Of a stretch of DNA of 42,500 bases, positions 30,112-41,719 are shown in pieces. This DNA is from Prorocentrum cordatum (Eukaryota > Sar > Dinophyceae > Prorocentrales > Prorocentraceae): the NCBI GenBank assembly GCA_963575745.1, contig CAUYUJ010002711.1:1-42500 (forward strand), in the 5' to 3' direction. The position numbers and the translations under genes are program-made. How positions within the stretch are numbered: position 1 is the stretch's first letter; every line of letters begins with the position of its first letter. Below the pieces are notes generated by a model. It was not told the DNA's origin. It made no database searches and saw only the letters and a program-made list of their open reading frames with translations.

Positions 30112-31059
30112 GGGAGGAGGGAGGACGACGACGACGACGACGCAAAGAGCGCGCGCGCACGCTTTTGTTGAAAATCCGTGTTGCGAAACCTTGGGTTCTT
30201 GTAGGTTTTTTGGACGCACGATTTTGAAATCCTTCTGAAACCGATGGTTTTTGAAGGATTTCGGCATACGCCCGCGACGACGCGCGCGTCTGCACTTCGT
30301 CCCATTTTTTGCAGAGGATTCTCGCGACGGCACACGCGCAAGGGCGTTCGACAGATTTCGACATGCGCGCGCGCGAAGCCCGTTTGGTAGCATTTTGTGA
30401 AAATCTTTGAAAACCTATGGTTTCCTCAAGATTTCGCAAGACCTCACGCGGAAGTTTTTGTAGCAAATCAGTGTTGCGAAACCATGTGTTTTTGTATGTT
30501 TTTCGGAAACTCGATTGCGAAATCCTTCCGGCACCGAAGGTTTTTGAAGGATTTCGGCATGCGCGCGCGACGACGCGCGCGTGCGCACTTCGTCCTATGT
30601 TTTGCAAGGGATTCGTGAAAAAGTGCTATGTTAGAACAACAAAATTCACCGCATAGTTTTTTTTTTTACAAGGGAACCGCAGGGGGGGGATACCGGCTAG
30701 GCTGGGATAGTATGAATTCATATTTAGGATGGACATGTGGTCAGAATCGTATGAAATTTACAGCACGCGCGGGGTAACCGATAAGTCCGGGGGGGGGGGT
30801 AGAATCTATTAGTCTCTCAGAAAGGAGAATAAAGGAGAATGCACGCGGTGCAAGCTACGCGGTGCAAACCACTTCGACTGCGCATAGTGTTATTTGACAG
30901 GGAACCGCAGGGGGGGGAACCCGGCTAGGCTGGGATAGTATGAATTCATATTTAGGATGGACATGTGGTCATAATCATATGTAATTTACAGCACGCGCGG
31001 GGTAACCGATAAGTCCGGGGGGGGGGGGTAGAATCTATTAGTGTTTCAGTCATTTGCTG
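29352..31059 (+). repeat. K unit F1 with duplicated block d
   Basis: Block a from 29352, GAC-rich block b 29460-30155, block c 30156-30640 with two hairpins (30226-30262 and 30519-30555), block d 30666-30818, block e 30830-30880, then a second copy of block d at 30894-31046. The extra d makes this unit about 1.7 kb instead of 1.5 kb. Confidence 0.85.
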
Positions 31060-32450
31060 AGCTTGAAGTTGTCTTCTCCACTGCTCGCGCAAACATCCCA
31101 CCCACCCACCCGCAACTTGGTTTGCAAAACCTGTTAAGACCGACTACGACGACACCGACGACAACGACTAGGACGACACCGACGACGTCTCCGACGACTT
31201 CGACGACGACAGCGACGCCGACGCCGACGACGACGAAGACGACGACGACGACGCCAACGAAGGCGACGACGAGGAAGGAGGAAGGACGACGACGGCGACA
31301 ACGACGACAACGACGAAGGAGGAGGGAGGACGGTGACGACGCGAACGACGACGAAGGAGGAAGGACGGCGACGCCGACGACGACAACGACGAGGGAGGAG
31401 GGAAGACGACGACGACAACGACGACGACGACGGCGACGACATAGGAGGGACGACGATGAGACGCCGACGGCGGACGACGACGACGACATGGGAGGAGGAG
31501 GAAGGACGACCACGGCGACAACGACGATGGAAACGACCACCACGCCAAAGAGGACGACGACGACAAACAGGAGAAAAGACAGAGGACGACGTAGGCGACG
31601 ACGACGACGACGCGGGAGGAGGGAGGACGGCGACGACGACGACGACGACGCAAGAGCGCGCGCGCACGCTTTTGTTGAAAATCCGTGTTGCGAAACTTTG
31701 GGTTCTTGTAGGTTTTTTTGACGCACGATTTTGAAATCCTTCCGAAACCGATGGGTTTCGAAGGTTTTCGGCATACGTCCGCGACGACGCGCGCGTCTGC
31801 ACTTCGTCCCATTTTTTGCAGAGGATTCTCGCGACGGCACACGCGCAAGGGCGTTCGACAGATTTCGACATGCGCGCGCGCGAAGCCCGTTTGGTAGCAT
31901 TTTGTGAAAATCTGGAAAACAACTTGTGCTTTTCTTAAGATGTCGCAAGAGCTCGCGCGGAAGTTTGTTTAGCAAATCAGTGTTGCGAAACCATGTGTTG
32001 TTGTATGTTTTTTCTGAAACTCGATTGCGAAATCCTTCCGGCACCGAAGGTTTTTGAAGGATTTTGGCATGCGCGCGCGACGACGCGCGCGTGCGCACTT
32101 CGTCCCATTTTTTTGCAAGGGATTCGCGAAAAGGTGTTATGTTAGAAAGAAAAATGTCCCCGCATAGTGTTATTTGACAGGGAACCGCAGGGGGGGGGAA
32201 CCCGGCTTGGCTGGGATGGTATGAGTTCATATTTAGGATGGACATGTGGTCAGAATCGTATATGATTTACAGTACGCGCGGGGGAACCGATAAGTCCGGG
32301 GGGGGGGGGTAGAATCTATTAGTTTTTTAGAAAGGATAATCTATGTAATGCAGTCTATGCGGTACCATCTACGCTGTGCAGTCTATGTGGTGCAACCTGT
32401 CTAATGCAATATGTCCGGTGCAATCTATGCGGTGCAATCCATTTCGACTG
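31060..32450 (+). repeat. K unit F2
   Basis: Block a is of the TTGGTTTGCAAAACC variant (31060-31140). Block b is shorter (31140-31660) and its internal order differs from F1 and F3-F6. Block c runs 31660-32150, block d 32160-32325 (with TATGAGTTCATA instead of TATGAATTCATA) and block e 32345-32450. Confidence 0.85.
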
Positions 32451-33929
32451 TCTTGAAGCTGTCCTCTCCACTGCTCGTGCAAACATCCCACCCTCCCACC
32501 CGCAACTTGGTCGCAAAACATCTTCAGACAACACCGTGACGGTAGGTACTGCGTGGCATTTGGCCACGACACCGATGCCGACGACGACAGCGACATCGAC
32601 GACGACGGCGCCGCCGACAGCGACTGCGACGACACCGACGACGTCTCCAATGTTTTCGACGACAACAACGACGACGACGACACCGACGACGACGACAACG
32701 ACGCCGACGACGACGACGAAGACGACGACGACGTCGCCAACGGAGACGACGACGAGGGAGGAGAAAAAACGACGACGGCGACAACGACGACAACGACGAT
32801 GGAGGAGGGAAGACGGCGACGACGCCAACGACGAAGAAGGAGGAAGGACGGCGACGCCGACGACGACAACGACGAGGGAGGAGGGAAGACGACGACGATG
32901 ACAACGACGACGAAGACGACAACGACGGCGACGAAATAGGAGGGACGACGACGAGACGCCGACGACGGACGACGACGACGAGAGGAGGAGGATAACGACG
33001 AGGGAGGAGTGAAGACCACGACGACGACGACGACGACGACGACGGCGACGAAATAGGAGGGACAACGACGAGACGCCGACGAAGACAACGAGGGAGGAAG
33101 GACGACCACGGCGACAACGACGACGGAAACGACGACGACGCCAAAGACGACGAGGAAAGACAGAAGACGACGACGGCGACGACGACGACGACGAGGGAGG
33201 AGGGAGGACGACGACGACGACGACGACGCAAAAGCGCGCGCGCACAATTTTGTTGAAAACCCGTGTTGCGAAACTTTGTGTTTTTGTATGTTTTTTGGAC
33301 GCACGATTTTGAAATCCTTCCGAAACCGAAGGTTTTTGAAGGATTTCGGCATACGCCCGCGACGACGCGCGCGTCTGCACTTCGTCCCATTTTTTGCAGA
33401 GGGTTCTCGCGACGGCACACGCGCAAGAGCGTTCGACAGATTTCGACATGCGCGCGCGCGAAGCCTGTTTGGTAGCATTTTGTGAAAATCTTTGAAAACA
33501 GGTGGTTTTCTTAAGATTTCGCAAGAGCTCGCGCGTCAGTTTTTTTTTTTTTTTTGGAATCAGTGTTGCGAAACCATGTGTTTTTGTATGTTTGTCGGAA
33601 ACTCGATTGCGAAATCCTTCCGGCACCGAAGGTTTTTGAAGGATTTCGGCATGCGCGCGCGTCGACGCGCGCGTGCGCACTTCGTCATATTTTTTTGCAA
33701 GGGATTTGCGAAAAAGTTTTATGTTAGAACAAAACATGTCACCGCATAGTGTTTTGCACAAGGGAACCGCAGGGGGGCGGATACCGGCTTGGCTGGGATA
33801 GTACGAATTCATATTTAGGATGGACATGTGGTCGGAATCGTATGTAATTTATAGCACGCGCGGGGGGGCCGATAAGTCCGGGGGGGGGGGGTAGAATCTA
33901 TTAGTCTTTTAGCAAGGAGAATTAATCTT
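32451..33929 (+). repeat. K unit F3
   Basis: Block a 32451-32530, b 32550-33235, c 33236-33745 (with a T-run of 17 at 33540), d 33760-33905. Block b keeps the same irregular order of GAC, GAG and CAA triplets as in F1, F5 and F6. Confidence 0.9.
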
Positions 33930-34639
33930 GACCGTCTTGAAGCTGTCCTCTCCACTGCTCGTGCAAACACCCCACCCTCCCACCCGCAACTTGGTCGCAA
34001 GACCTCTTCAGACAACACCCTGACGGTAGGTACCACATGGCACTTGGCCACAACACCGATGCCGACGACGACAGCGACATCGACGACGACGGCGCCGCCG
34101 ACAGCGACTGCGACGACACCGACGACGTCTCCAATGTTTTCGACGACGACAACGACGACGACGACACCGACGACGACGACAACGACGCCGACGACGACGA
34201 CGAAGACGACGACGACGTCGGAGACGACGACGAAAAACGACGACGGCGACAACGACGACAACGACGATGGAGGAGGGAAGACGGCGACGACGCCAACGAC
34301 GAAGAAGGAGGAAGGACGGCGACGCCGACGACGACAACGACGAGGGAGGAGGGAAGACGACGACGATGACAACGACGACGAAGACGACGACGACGGCGAC
34401 GAAATAGGAGGGACGACGACGAGACGCCGACGACGGACGACGACGACGAGGGAGGAGGATAACGACGAGGGAGGAGTGAAGACCACGACGACGACGACGA
34501 CGACGACGGCGACGAAATAGGAGGGACAACGACGAGACGCCGACGAAGACAACGAGGGAGGAGGACGACCACGGCGACAACGACGACGGAAACGACGACG
34601 ACGCCAAGACGACGACAACGACGACGAGGAAAGACAGAA

Positions 34640-34674
<35 letters not shown>

Positions 34675-35429
34675 GAGGAGGGAGGACGACGACGACGACG
34701 ACGCAAGAGCGCGCGCGCACGCTTTTGTTGAAAACCCGTGTTGCGAAACCTTGTGTTTTTTTGTAGGTTGTTTGGACGCACGATTTTGAAATCCTTCGGA
34801 AACCGATGGTTTTTGAAGGATTTCGGCAGCGACGACGCGCGCGTCTGCGTTTCGTCCAATTTTTTGCAGAGGCTTCTCGCGACGCCACACGCGCAAGGGC
34901 GTTCGACAGATTTCGACATGCGCGCGCGCGCGAAGCCCGTTTGGTAGCATTATGTGAAAATCTTGGAAAACCTATGGTTTTCTTAAGATTTCGCAAGACC
35001 TCACGCGGAAGTTTTTTTAGCAAATCAGTGTTGCGAAACCATGTGTTTTTGTATGTTTGTCGGAAACTCGATTGCGAAATCCTTCCGGCACCGAAGGTTT
35101 TTGAAGGAGTTCGGCATGCGCGCCCGACGACGCGCGCGTGCGCACTTCGTCTCATTTTTTGCAAGGGATTCGCGAAAAAGTGTTATGTTAGAACAAAAAA
35201 TGTAACCGCATAGTGTTTTTTATAAGGGAACCGCAGGGGGGGCATACCGGCTTGGCTGGGATAGTATGAATTCATATTTAGGATGGACATGTGGTCAGAA
35301 TCATATGAAATTTACAGCACGCGCGGGGTAACCGATAAGTCCGGGGGGGGGGGTAGAATCTATTAGTCTTTCAGAAAGGAGAATAAAGGAGAATGCACGC
35401 GGTGCAAGCTACGCGGTGCAAACCACTTC
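33930..35429 (+). repeat. K unit F4
   Basis: Block a 33930-34015, b 34040-34715 with a small deletion relative to its neighbours near 34217-34235, c 34716-35205 (a few bases missing near 34827), d 35220-35370, e 35385-35429. Confidence 0.9.
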
Positions 35430-36148
35430 GACTGTCTTGAAGCTGTCCTCTCCACTGCTCGTGCAAACATCCCACCCTCCCACCCGCAACTTGGTCGCAA
35501 GACATCTTCAGACAAGACCGTGACGGTAGGTACTGCGTGGCACTTGGCCACGACACCGATGCCGACGACGACAGCGACATCGACGACGACGGCGCCGCCG
35601 ACAGCGACTGCGACGACACCGACGACGTCTCCAATGTTTTCGACGACGACAACGACGACGACGACACCGACGACGACGACAACGACGCCGACGACGACGA
35701 CGAAGACGACGACGACGTCGCCAACGGAGACGACGACGAGGGAGGAGAAAAAACGACGACGGCGACAACGACGACAACGACGATGGAGGAGGGAAGACGG
35801 CGACGACGCCAACGACGAAGAAGGAGGAAGGACGGCGACGCCGACGACGACAACGACGAGGGAGGAGGGAAGACGACGACGATGACAACGACGACGAAGA
35901 CGACGACGACGGCGACGAAATAGGAGGGACGACGACGAGACGCCGACGACGGACGACGACGACGAGGGAGGAGGATAACGACGAGGGAGGAGTGAAGACC
36001 ACGACGACGACGACGACGACGACGACGGCGACGAAATAGGAGGGACAACGACGAGACGCCGACGAAGACAACGAGGGAGGAAGGACGACCACGGCGACAA
36101 CGACGACGGAAACGACGACGACGCCAAAGACGACGAGGAAAGACAGAA

Positions 36149-36186
<38 letters not shown>

Positions 36187-36892
36187 GGGAAGAGGGAGGA
36201 CGACGACGACGACGACGCAAGAGCGCGCGCGCACGCTTTTGTTGAAAACCCGTGTTGCGAAACCTTGTGTTTTTTGTAGGTTTTTTGGGCCGAAATTCTT
36301 CCGAAACCGAAGGTTTTTGAAGGATTTCGGCATACGCCCGCGGCGACGCGCGCGTCTGCACTTCGTTTCATTTTTTTGCAGAGGATTCTCGCGACGGCAC
36401 ACGCGCAAGAGCGTTCGACAGATTTCGACATGCGCGCGCGCGAAGCCCGTTTGGTAGCATGTTGTGAAAATCTTGGGAAACCTATGGTTTTCTTAAGATT
36501 TCGCAAGAGCTCGCGCGTAAGTTTTTTTTTTGAATCAGTGTTGCGGAACCATGTGTTTTTATATGTTTTTTGGAAATCCAATTTTGAAATCTCTCCGGAA
36601 CCGAAGGTTTTTGAAGGATTTCGGCATGCGCGCGCCACGACGCGCGCGTGCGCACTTCGTCCCGTTTTTTGCAAGGGATTCGTGAAAAAAGTGCTATGTT
36701 AGAACAAAACATGTCACCGCATAATGTTTTTTTACAAGGGAACCGCAGGGGTGGGGATACCGGCTTGGCTGGGATGGTATGAATTCATATTTAGGATGGA
36801 CATGTGGTCAGAATCATATGTAATTTACAGCACGCGCGGGGGAACCGATAAGTCCTGGGGGGGGGTAGAATCTATTAGTGTTTTAATAATCT
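35430..36892 (+). repeat. K unit F5
   Basis: Block a 35430-35515, b 35535-36230, c 36231-36715, d 36725-36880. In the first hairpin of block c the left arm is GAAATTCTTC, which still pairs with GAAGGATTTC through a G-U pair in plus-strand RNA. About 15 bp before it (TTTTGGACGCAC in other units) are reduced. Confidence 0.9.
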
Positions 36893-37617
36893 TGACCGTC
36901 TTGAAGCTGTCCTCTCCACTGCTCGTGCAAACATCCCACCCTCCCACCCGCAACTTGGTCGCAAGACCTCTTCAGACAACACCGTGACGGTAGGTACCAC
37001 ATGGCACTTGGTCACGACACCGATGCCGACGACGACAGCGACATCGACGACGACGGCGCTGCCGACAGCGACTGCGACGACACCGACGACGTCTCCAATG
37101 TTTTCGACGGCGACAACGACGACGACGACACCGACGACGACGACAACGACGCCGACGACGACGACGAAGACGACGACGACGTCGCCAACGGAGACGACGA
37201 CGAGGGAGGAGAAAAAACGACGACGGCGACAACGACGACAACGACGATGGAGGAGGGAAGACGGCGACGACGCCAACGACGAAGAAGGAGGAAGGACGGC
37301 GACGCCGACGACGACAACGACGAGGGAGGAGGGAAGACGACGACGATGACAACGACGACGAAGACGACGACGACGGCGACGAAATAGGAGGGACGACGAC
37401 GAGACGCCGACGACGGACGACGACGACGAGGGAGGAGGATAACGACGAGGGAGGAGTGAAGACCACGACGACGACGACGACGACGGCGACGAAATAGGAG
37501 GGACAACGACGAGACGCCGACGAAGACAACGAGGGAGGAAGGACGACCACGGCGACAACGACGACGGAAACGACGACGACGCCAAGACGACGACAACGAC
37601 GACGAGGAAAGACAGAA

Positions 37618-37655
<38 letters not shown>

Positions 37656-38427
37656 GGAGGAGGGAGGACGACGACGACGACGACGCAAAGAGCGCGCGCG
37701 CACGCTTTTGTTGAAAATCCGTGTTGCGAAACCTTGGGTTCTTGTAGGTTTTTTGGACGCACGATTTTGAAATCCTTCTGAAACCGATGGTTTTTGAAGG
37801 ATTTCGGCATACGCCCGCGACGACGCGCGCGTCTGCGTTTCGTCCTATTTTTGCAGAGGATTCTCGCGACGCCACACGCGCAAGGGCGTTCGACAGATTT
37901 CGACATGCGCGCGCGCGAAGCCCGTTTGGCAGCATTTTGTGAAAATCTTTGAAAACCTATGGTTTTCTTAAGATTTCGCAAGACCTCACGCGGAAGTTTT
38001 TTTAGCAAATCAGTGTTGCGAAACCATGTGTTTTTGTATGTTTGTCGGAAACTCGATTGCGAAAGCCTTTCGGCACCGAAGGTTTTTGAAGGATTTCGGC
38101 ATGCGCGCGCGACGACGCGCGCGTGTGCACTTCGCCCCTTTTTTTGCAAGGGATTCGTGAAAAAATGTTATGTTTGAACAACAAATGTCACCGCATAGTG
38201 TTTTTTTTTACAAGGGAACCGCAGGGGGGGGATACCGGCTTGGCTGGGATAGTATGAATTCATATTTAGGATGGACATGTGGTCAGAATCATATGTAATT
38301 TGCAGCACGCGCGGGGTAACCGATAAGTCCGGGGGGGGGGTAGAATCTATTAGTCTTTCAGAAAGCAGAATAAATGCTCTGCAGGCTATGCGGCGCAGGC
38401 TGTGTGGTGCAAATCACCAAATGCTCC
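36893..38427 (+). repeat. K unit F6
   Basis: Block a 36893-36980, b 36990-37695, c 37696-38195, d 38205-38365, e 38370-38427. Close to F1 in block b and the first half of c (it shares TTGGGTTCTTGTAGG with F1 and F2). Confidence 0.9.
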
Positions 38428-39650
38428 GTTTGAAGTTGACCACTGCAGCGCTCGCGCAAACGCTCGACCCGCCCGCCCATCCGCAACTTGGTTTGCTAAA
38501 CCCCATGCGGCGGCGATTGCGATGAGTGCTTGGCGCAGCCTGGTGCATCTCCGCGGGCGCGACAGCCCGTGCGTGCGCGCGCGCAGCGGCCAGCTAGTTT
38601 GGCGCGACCGTCGCAGCCGTGGTGGCGCGGACCGCTGGGCATATCCCAGCGGGCACTTCAGTGCGAGTCGGCGACTTGGGCGGGCGCGGTACCGCGGCAA
38701 CGTCGACAACTGTAGACGCGGCGATTGCAGCGGCGATGCTGGCGGCGATGCTGACAGCGACGGCGGCGAGGCCAACGACGGCGCGGGTGCTTATCGTGCC
38801 GACGACGATGACGGCGCCCTCGCGCCGGCGATGAAGGTCTTGGAAAGAGGTCGACATGCGCGCGCGCGGCCGGCGCTCGAGCGTGGCCCGCGAGGTATGA
38901 CACGTCGCTGGCCGTGCACCCCAGCACGCGCGCAAGGGCGCGCGAATGGTTTCGCGGTGCGGCGCCAATGGCACGTTTGGCAGAATTCCATGCGCATGTT
39001 GAAAGTTTCCTCATGAAGTCGCCAGAGCGCGAGCGCACGCATTGTTGAAAACTGATGTTGCGAAACCGCTTGTTTTGAATCTTTCTTTGGGGCATGTGAT
39101 TTTGAAATCGCTACGAAACCGATAGTGTCAAGGGAATGTCCCAATGCGCGCGCGACGACGCGCGCGCGCATTGCTTCCCATTTGTTGTAAGGAACTCTCG
39201 CGAGGATTCGCGCGCAAGGGCGCTCGAACGATTTCAGCATGCGCGCGCGGATCCTGTTGGGTAGCTAACATTTTTGATAATGGTGAAGAATTGTTGTGTT
39301 CTATAGAATGTGCAAAAAGAGCTCGCGCAAACTTTGTTTGAAAATACGCGTCGTGAAATTTTATGTCATTTAGACATTTGGTTTTGGGACCGCTACGCAA
39401 CCCAAGGTTTTTGACGGATTTCCGCATGTGCGCGCGACGACGCGCCCGTGCCCACTTCGTCTCATGTGTTGCAAGGGGCTCCGGGAAGCGTATGATTGCT
39501 TTTGCAGAGGTTGGCAGGGGGGGTGATGCTGGCTTGTCTGGGGATGGTACGAGCTCATCTTCAGGATGGACGATGGGGCACAATCGAGTGCAAGTTGCAA
39601 CGCGAGAAGAGTTGACCCCGGGGGTAGAGTTCATGTTTAAACAAAGGAGA
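38428..39650 (+). repeat. K unit F7, diverged
   Basis: Block a is recognisable (CATCCGCAACTTGGTTTGC, about 38478). Block b is less repetitive (38570-38830), block c is worn (38850-39490, with CGCGACGACGCGCGCGC twice), and block d is present as GGATGGTACGAGCTCATC (39542). Confidence 0.65.
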
Positions 39651-40300
39651 GTTAACCAAGTCTACACAGAGTTGTTAACCCAACCGTTCGCGCACACACA
39701 CCACCCGCCCACCAGCATCCTGTCCTGCAAAAACGCAGCTGCCGTGGTTGTTGCGAATACTTGGTTGGCATCGGCTGGCGCATCTCTGCAGCCGCGCTGG
39801 CGCCCGAACCTTCGCGCGAGGAACAGGCCTGGCACTTTCGATGCGGTTTCGATGGCGCTTGCCGATGGGGACTTCTCAGCACCTCTCAGAATCCGCGCTG
39901 GCGCGCGGGCATTCCAGCTCGGGTCGGTGTTTCGGGCACGGTTTCATAATGACGCTGACACAAGCGCGGCAACCAGGATGACAATAACGACGGTGTCGGC
40001 GATGAGGGCGGTGACGACGGCAAGGCCAATGACGGTGCCGATGTTGGTGACGACGGTGGCGATGAGTTGTTCCATGTTTCGGGGGTGAAGGCGACTCACT
40101 GATGATGCCGGTAATGGCGGCGATGGACAACGACGGTGACAGCAGCGAGGCGGTGGCGTTGATGGGGTGATGGCGAAGAATTGCGCGCGCGGGATTTGAA
40201 AGAACTTGGCAGGCCTCCTCTCGAAAACGCCTCGTTGTCGTCTTAAGAGGTCCATGTTGAAATGCTTCGGAGACCAAGGGATCTGGAAAACAAAACCACA
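39651..40300 (+). repeat. K unit F8, partial and diverged
   Basis: Block a is faint (CACCACCCGCCCACCAGC, about 39700), followed by a worn block b (39950-40170) and the start of block c (CGCGCGCGTGGCGGCGCG, about 40309). A last trace of block d may be ACGATGGTATGAGTTCATTT at 40779. Confidence 0.45.
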
Positions 40301-40468
40301 TGCTACCACGCGCGCGCGTGGCGGCGCGCGCCTGGCCCGTAGAGTACCAGACGATACGGATTCGTGCACTGGGCGTGTGGTAGATCAGTTCGCATGCGCC
40401 GCACAGTGAGATGAGAACGCACCTTCTGGACGATATGGGTAGCATCATGCAGGTTGTCCCCTGATCTT
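40301..40468. repeat. Spacer sharing a 100-bp segment with unit F0
   Basis: About 40358-40455 resembles 28805-28905. Shared words are ACTGGGCG, GAGATGAG and TTCTGGACGA. Confidence 0.45.
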
Positions 40469-40592
40469 GGCATCGCTCGGACGTGTGCATTTATTCCTTC
40501 GGCGAGGACCATCGAGGAAAATATTTGATCATTTGGCGAAAAAACACGCACGATGTTTTATTTAAAAAGGGAATGGACGTCCGAGCGATGGC
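40469..40592. mobile_element. MITE-B copy 3
   Basis: The ends GGCATCGCTCGGACGT and ACGTCCGAGCGATGGCC are perfect inverted repeats. The interior keeps CGAGGACCATCGAGGA, TTTGATCATTTGGCGAA and CACGCACGA. The A/T-rich centre differs from copies 1 and 2. Confidence 0.85.
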
Positions 40593-41172
40593 CAGTGATG
40601 TCGGCAAACGTGCGTGGGTAAGCCAATGTTGCTTGCTGGTTGTATGTTTGGAGCGGTTGCTGGACGTGTGTGTGTGTGTGTTGGCCTGATTTCGACATGT
40701 TTACCCGCGCGTGGACATGATGATTTGTTGTGCAAGGGGTGATGGGACAAATAGGTTGAGATTTATCAGCGCGCGGCTACGATGGTATGAGTTCATTTGG
40801 GACACGAACGATGATCCAAGAAAAGGCTGCTTCATCCGGCTTCGGGAGGGGGCGGGGTGGAGATTCTGCTTGTCGCAGCGTGTGCTTCTGGGGCGCCCAC
40901 GAGGCGCCCACGGGCGGGCACCGGGTGAAACATTGGCCTCCTCCTCCTCCTCCTCCTCCTCCTCTCCTCCTCCTCCTCCGCATGCCTCCACCGCGCGGGA
41001 CGCCCACGAAGCGGTCACGGGCGGGCACCAGGCGAAACACATTGGCGTGCCCACCCGGCGCGGGGCGTGCACGGGGCGCCCTCGGGCGGGCACCCGGCTG
41101 CCTTCCGTGAGGGCCCCCCGAGCGCGGGGCGCCCCGGGGGCCGGAGGGCCCAAGGGGCGGGGCCCGCGCCTC
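40593..41172. other. GC-rich DNA with a CTC microsatellite
   Basis: (TG)n at 40668-40682 and (CTC)n at 40938-40982. The rest is GC-rich with GGGCGCCC-type words and the possible block-d trace at 40779. No gene recognised. Confidence 0.5.
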
Positions 41173-41322
41173 CCCTGACCTTCCAGAGAGCTATGTTTTT
41201 TAACACGGGAGGCCTAAAAACCTAAAATACAAAACGAAACAGCCTAAAACCAAGACGCAGAATAGCTCTGGGATAGGTGTTTGAGTCGCGTGCTATTTTC
41301 TAGCCCTCCTGGAAGGTCAGGG
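41173..41322. mobile_element. Element G (inverted-terminal element)
   Basis: The ends CCCTGACCTTCCAG and CTGGAAGGTCAGGG are perfect 14-bp inverted repeats. Further in, AGAGCTATGTTTT is matched by a loose inverse of GCTATTTTCTAGC. The interior is A-rich (CCTAAAAACCTAAAA). About 150 bp; single copy in the window. Confidence 0.65.
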
Positions 41323-41645
41323 TCTGGGGGCCCCAGAAGCTCCCCGGAGGGCGATCCGACGGGCGCCGCGTCGCCACAGGACAATCGCGAGCCACCCTCA
41401 AGACGGCCTTCGAGGGCGTCCTCTCGAGGCGTCTCGAACGGCCCCACACGCGTCCGAGACGCTTGAAGACACACACGCGTCTGAGACGCCCGAAGGACCC
41501 CTCAGGAGGTCCCCCAAGAGGGGTCCGACAAGCACGAATCGTCCCGTTCCCTCCGTAAAGCGTACAGTTCTAGCATCGTCGTTTTGGGGGGTCTTCGTAC
41601 CTTCCCTGACGACCTCAGAGGTTCCCGAGGTCGCCCCAAGACGGC
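41323..41645. repeat. AAGACGGCC-type degenerate repeat
   Basis: AAGACGGCC, GAGACGC and ACACGCGTCxGAGACGC words recur. This is the reverse-strand counterpart of the GGCC/TCTTGG fields and ends exactly where the spliced-leader relics begin. Confidence 0.5.
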
Positions 41646-41685
41646 CCGTAGCCATTCTATACCTCAAGCCGTATTTTGGCCCAAG
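41646..41685 (+). other. Tandem relics of the dinoflagellate spliced leader
   Basis: 41646-41668 starts CCGTAGCCATT and ends TCAAG, the two ends of the 22-nt dinoflagellate leader, with five leader bases replaced by seven others between them. Directly abutting, 41669-41685 reads CCGTA and then TTTTGGCCCAAG, the leader with GCCA missing and one T-to-C change. Dinoflagellate mRNAs receive this leader by trans-splicing. Copies found in genomic DNA arise when a spliced mRNA is reverse-transcribed and reinserted, and repeated cycles leave leaders in tandem. The relics therefore suggest that the DNA downstream descends from a processed transcript. The consensus is recalled from memory. Confidence 0.7.
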
Positions 41686-41719
41686 TAGGCACCCTGCGCT
41701 ACACACCAGACCCGAAAGG

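Noticed and set aside
29459-37387. Repeated acidic frame beginning MALGHDTDADDD in several K units
   Set aside because: The start codon is not kept in all units, and the frame is open only because GAC-rich DNA lacks stops.
29330-38149. Many 300-490-codon minus-strand frames rich in Val, Ser and Arg
   Set aside because: They are GAC repeats read backwards (GTC), present in all three frames of each K unit at once. A real gene would favour one frame.
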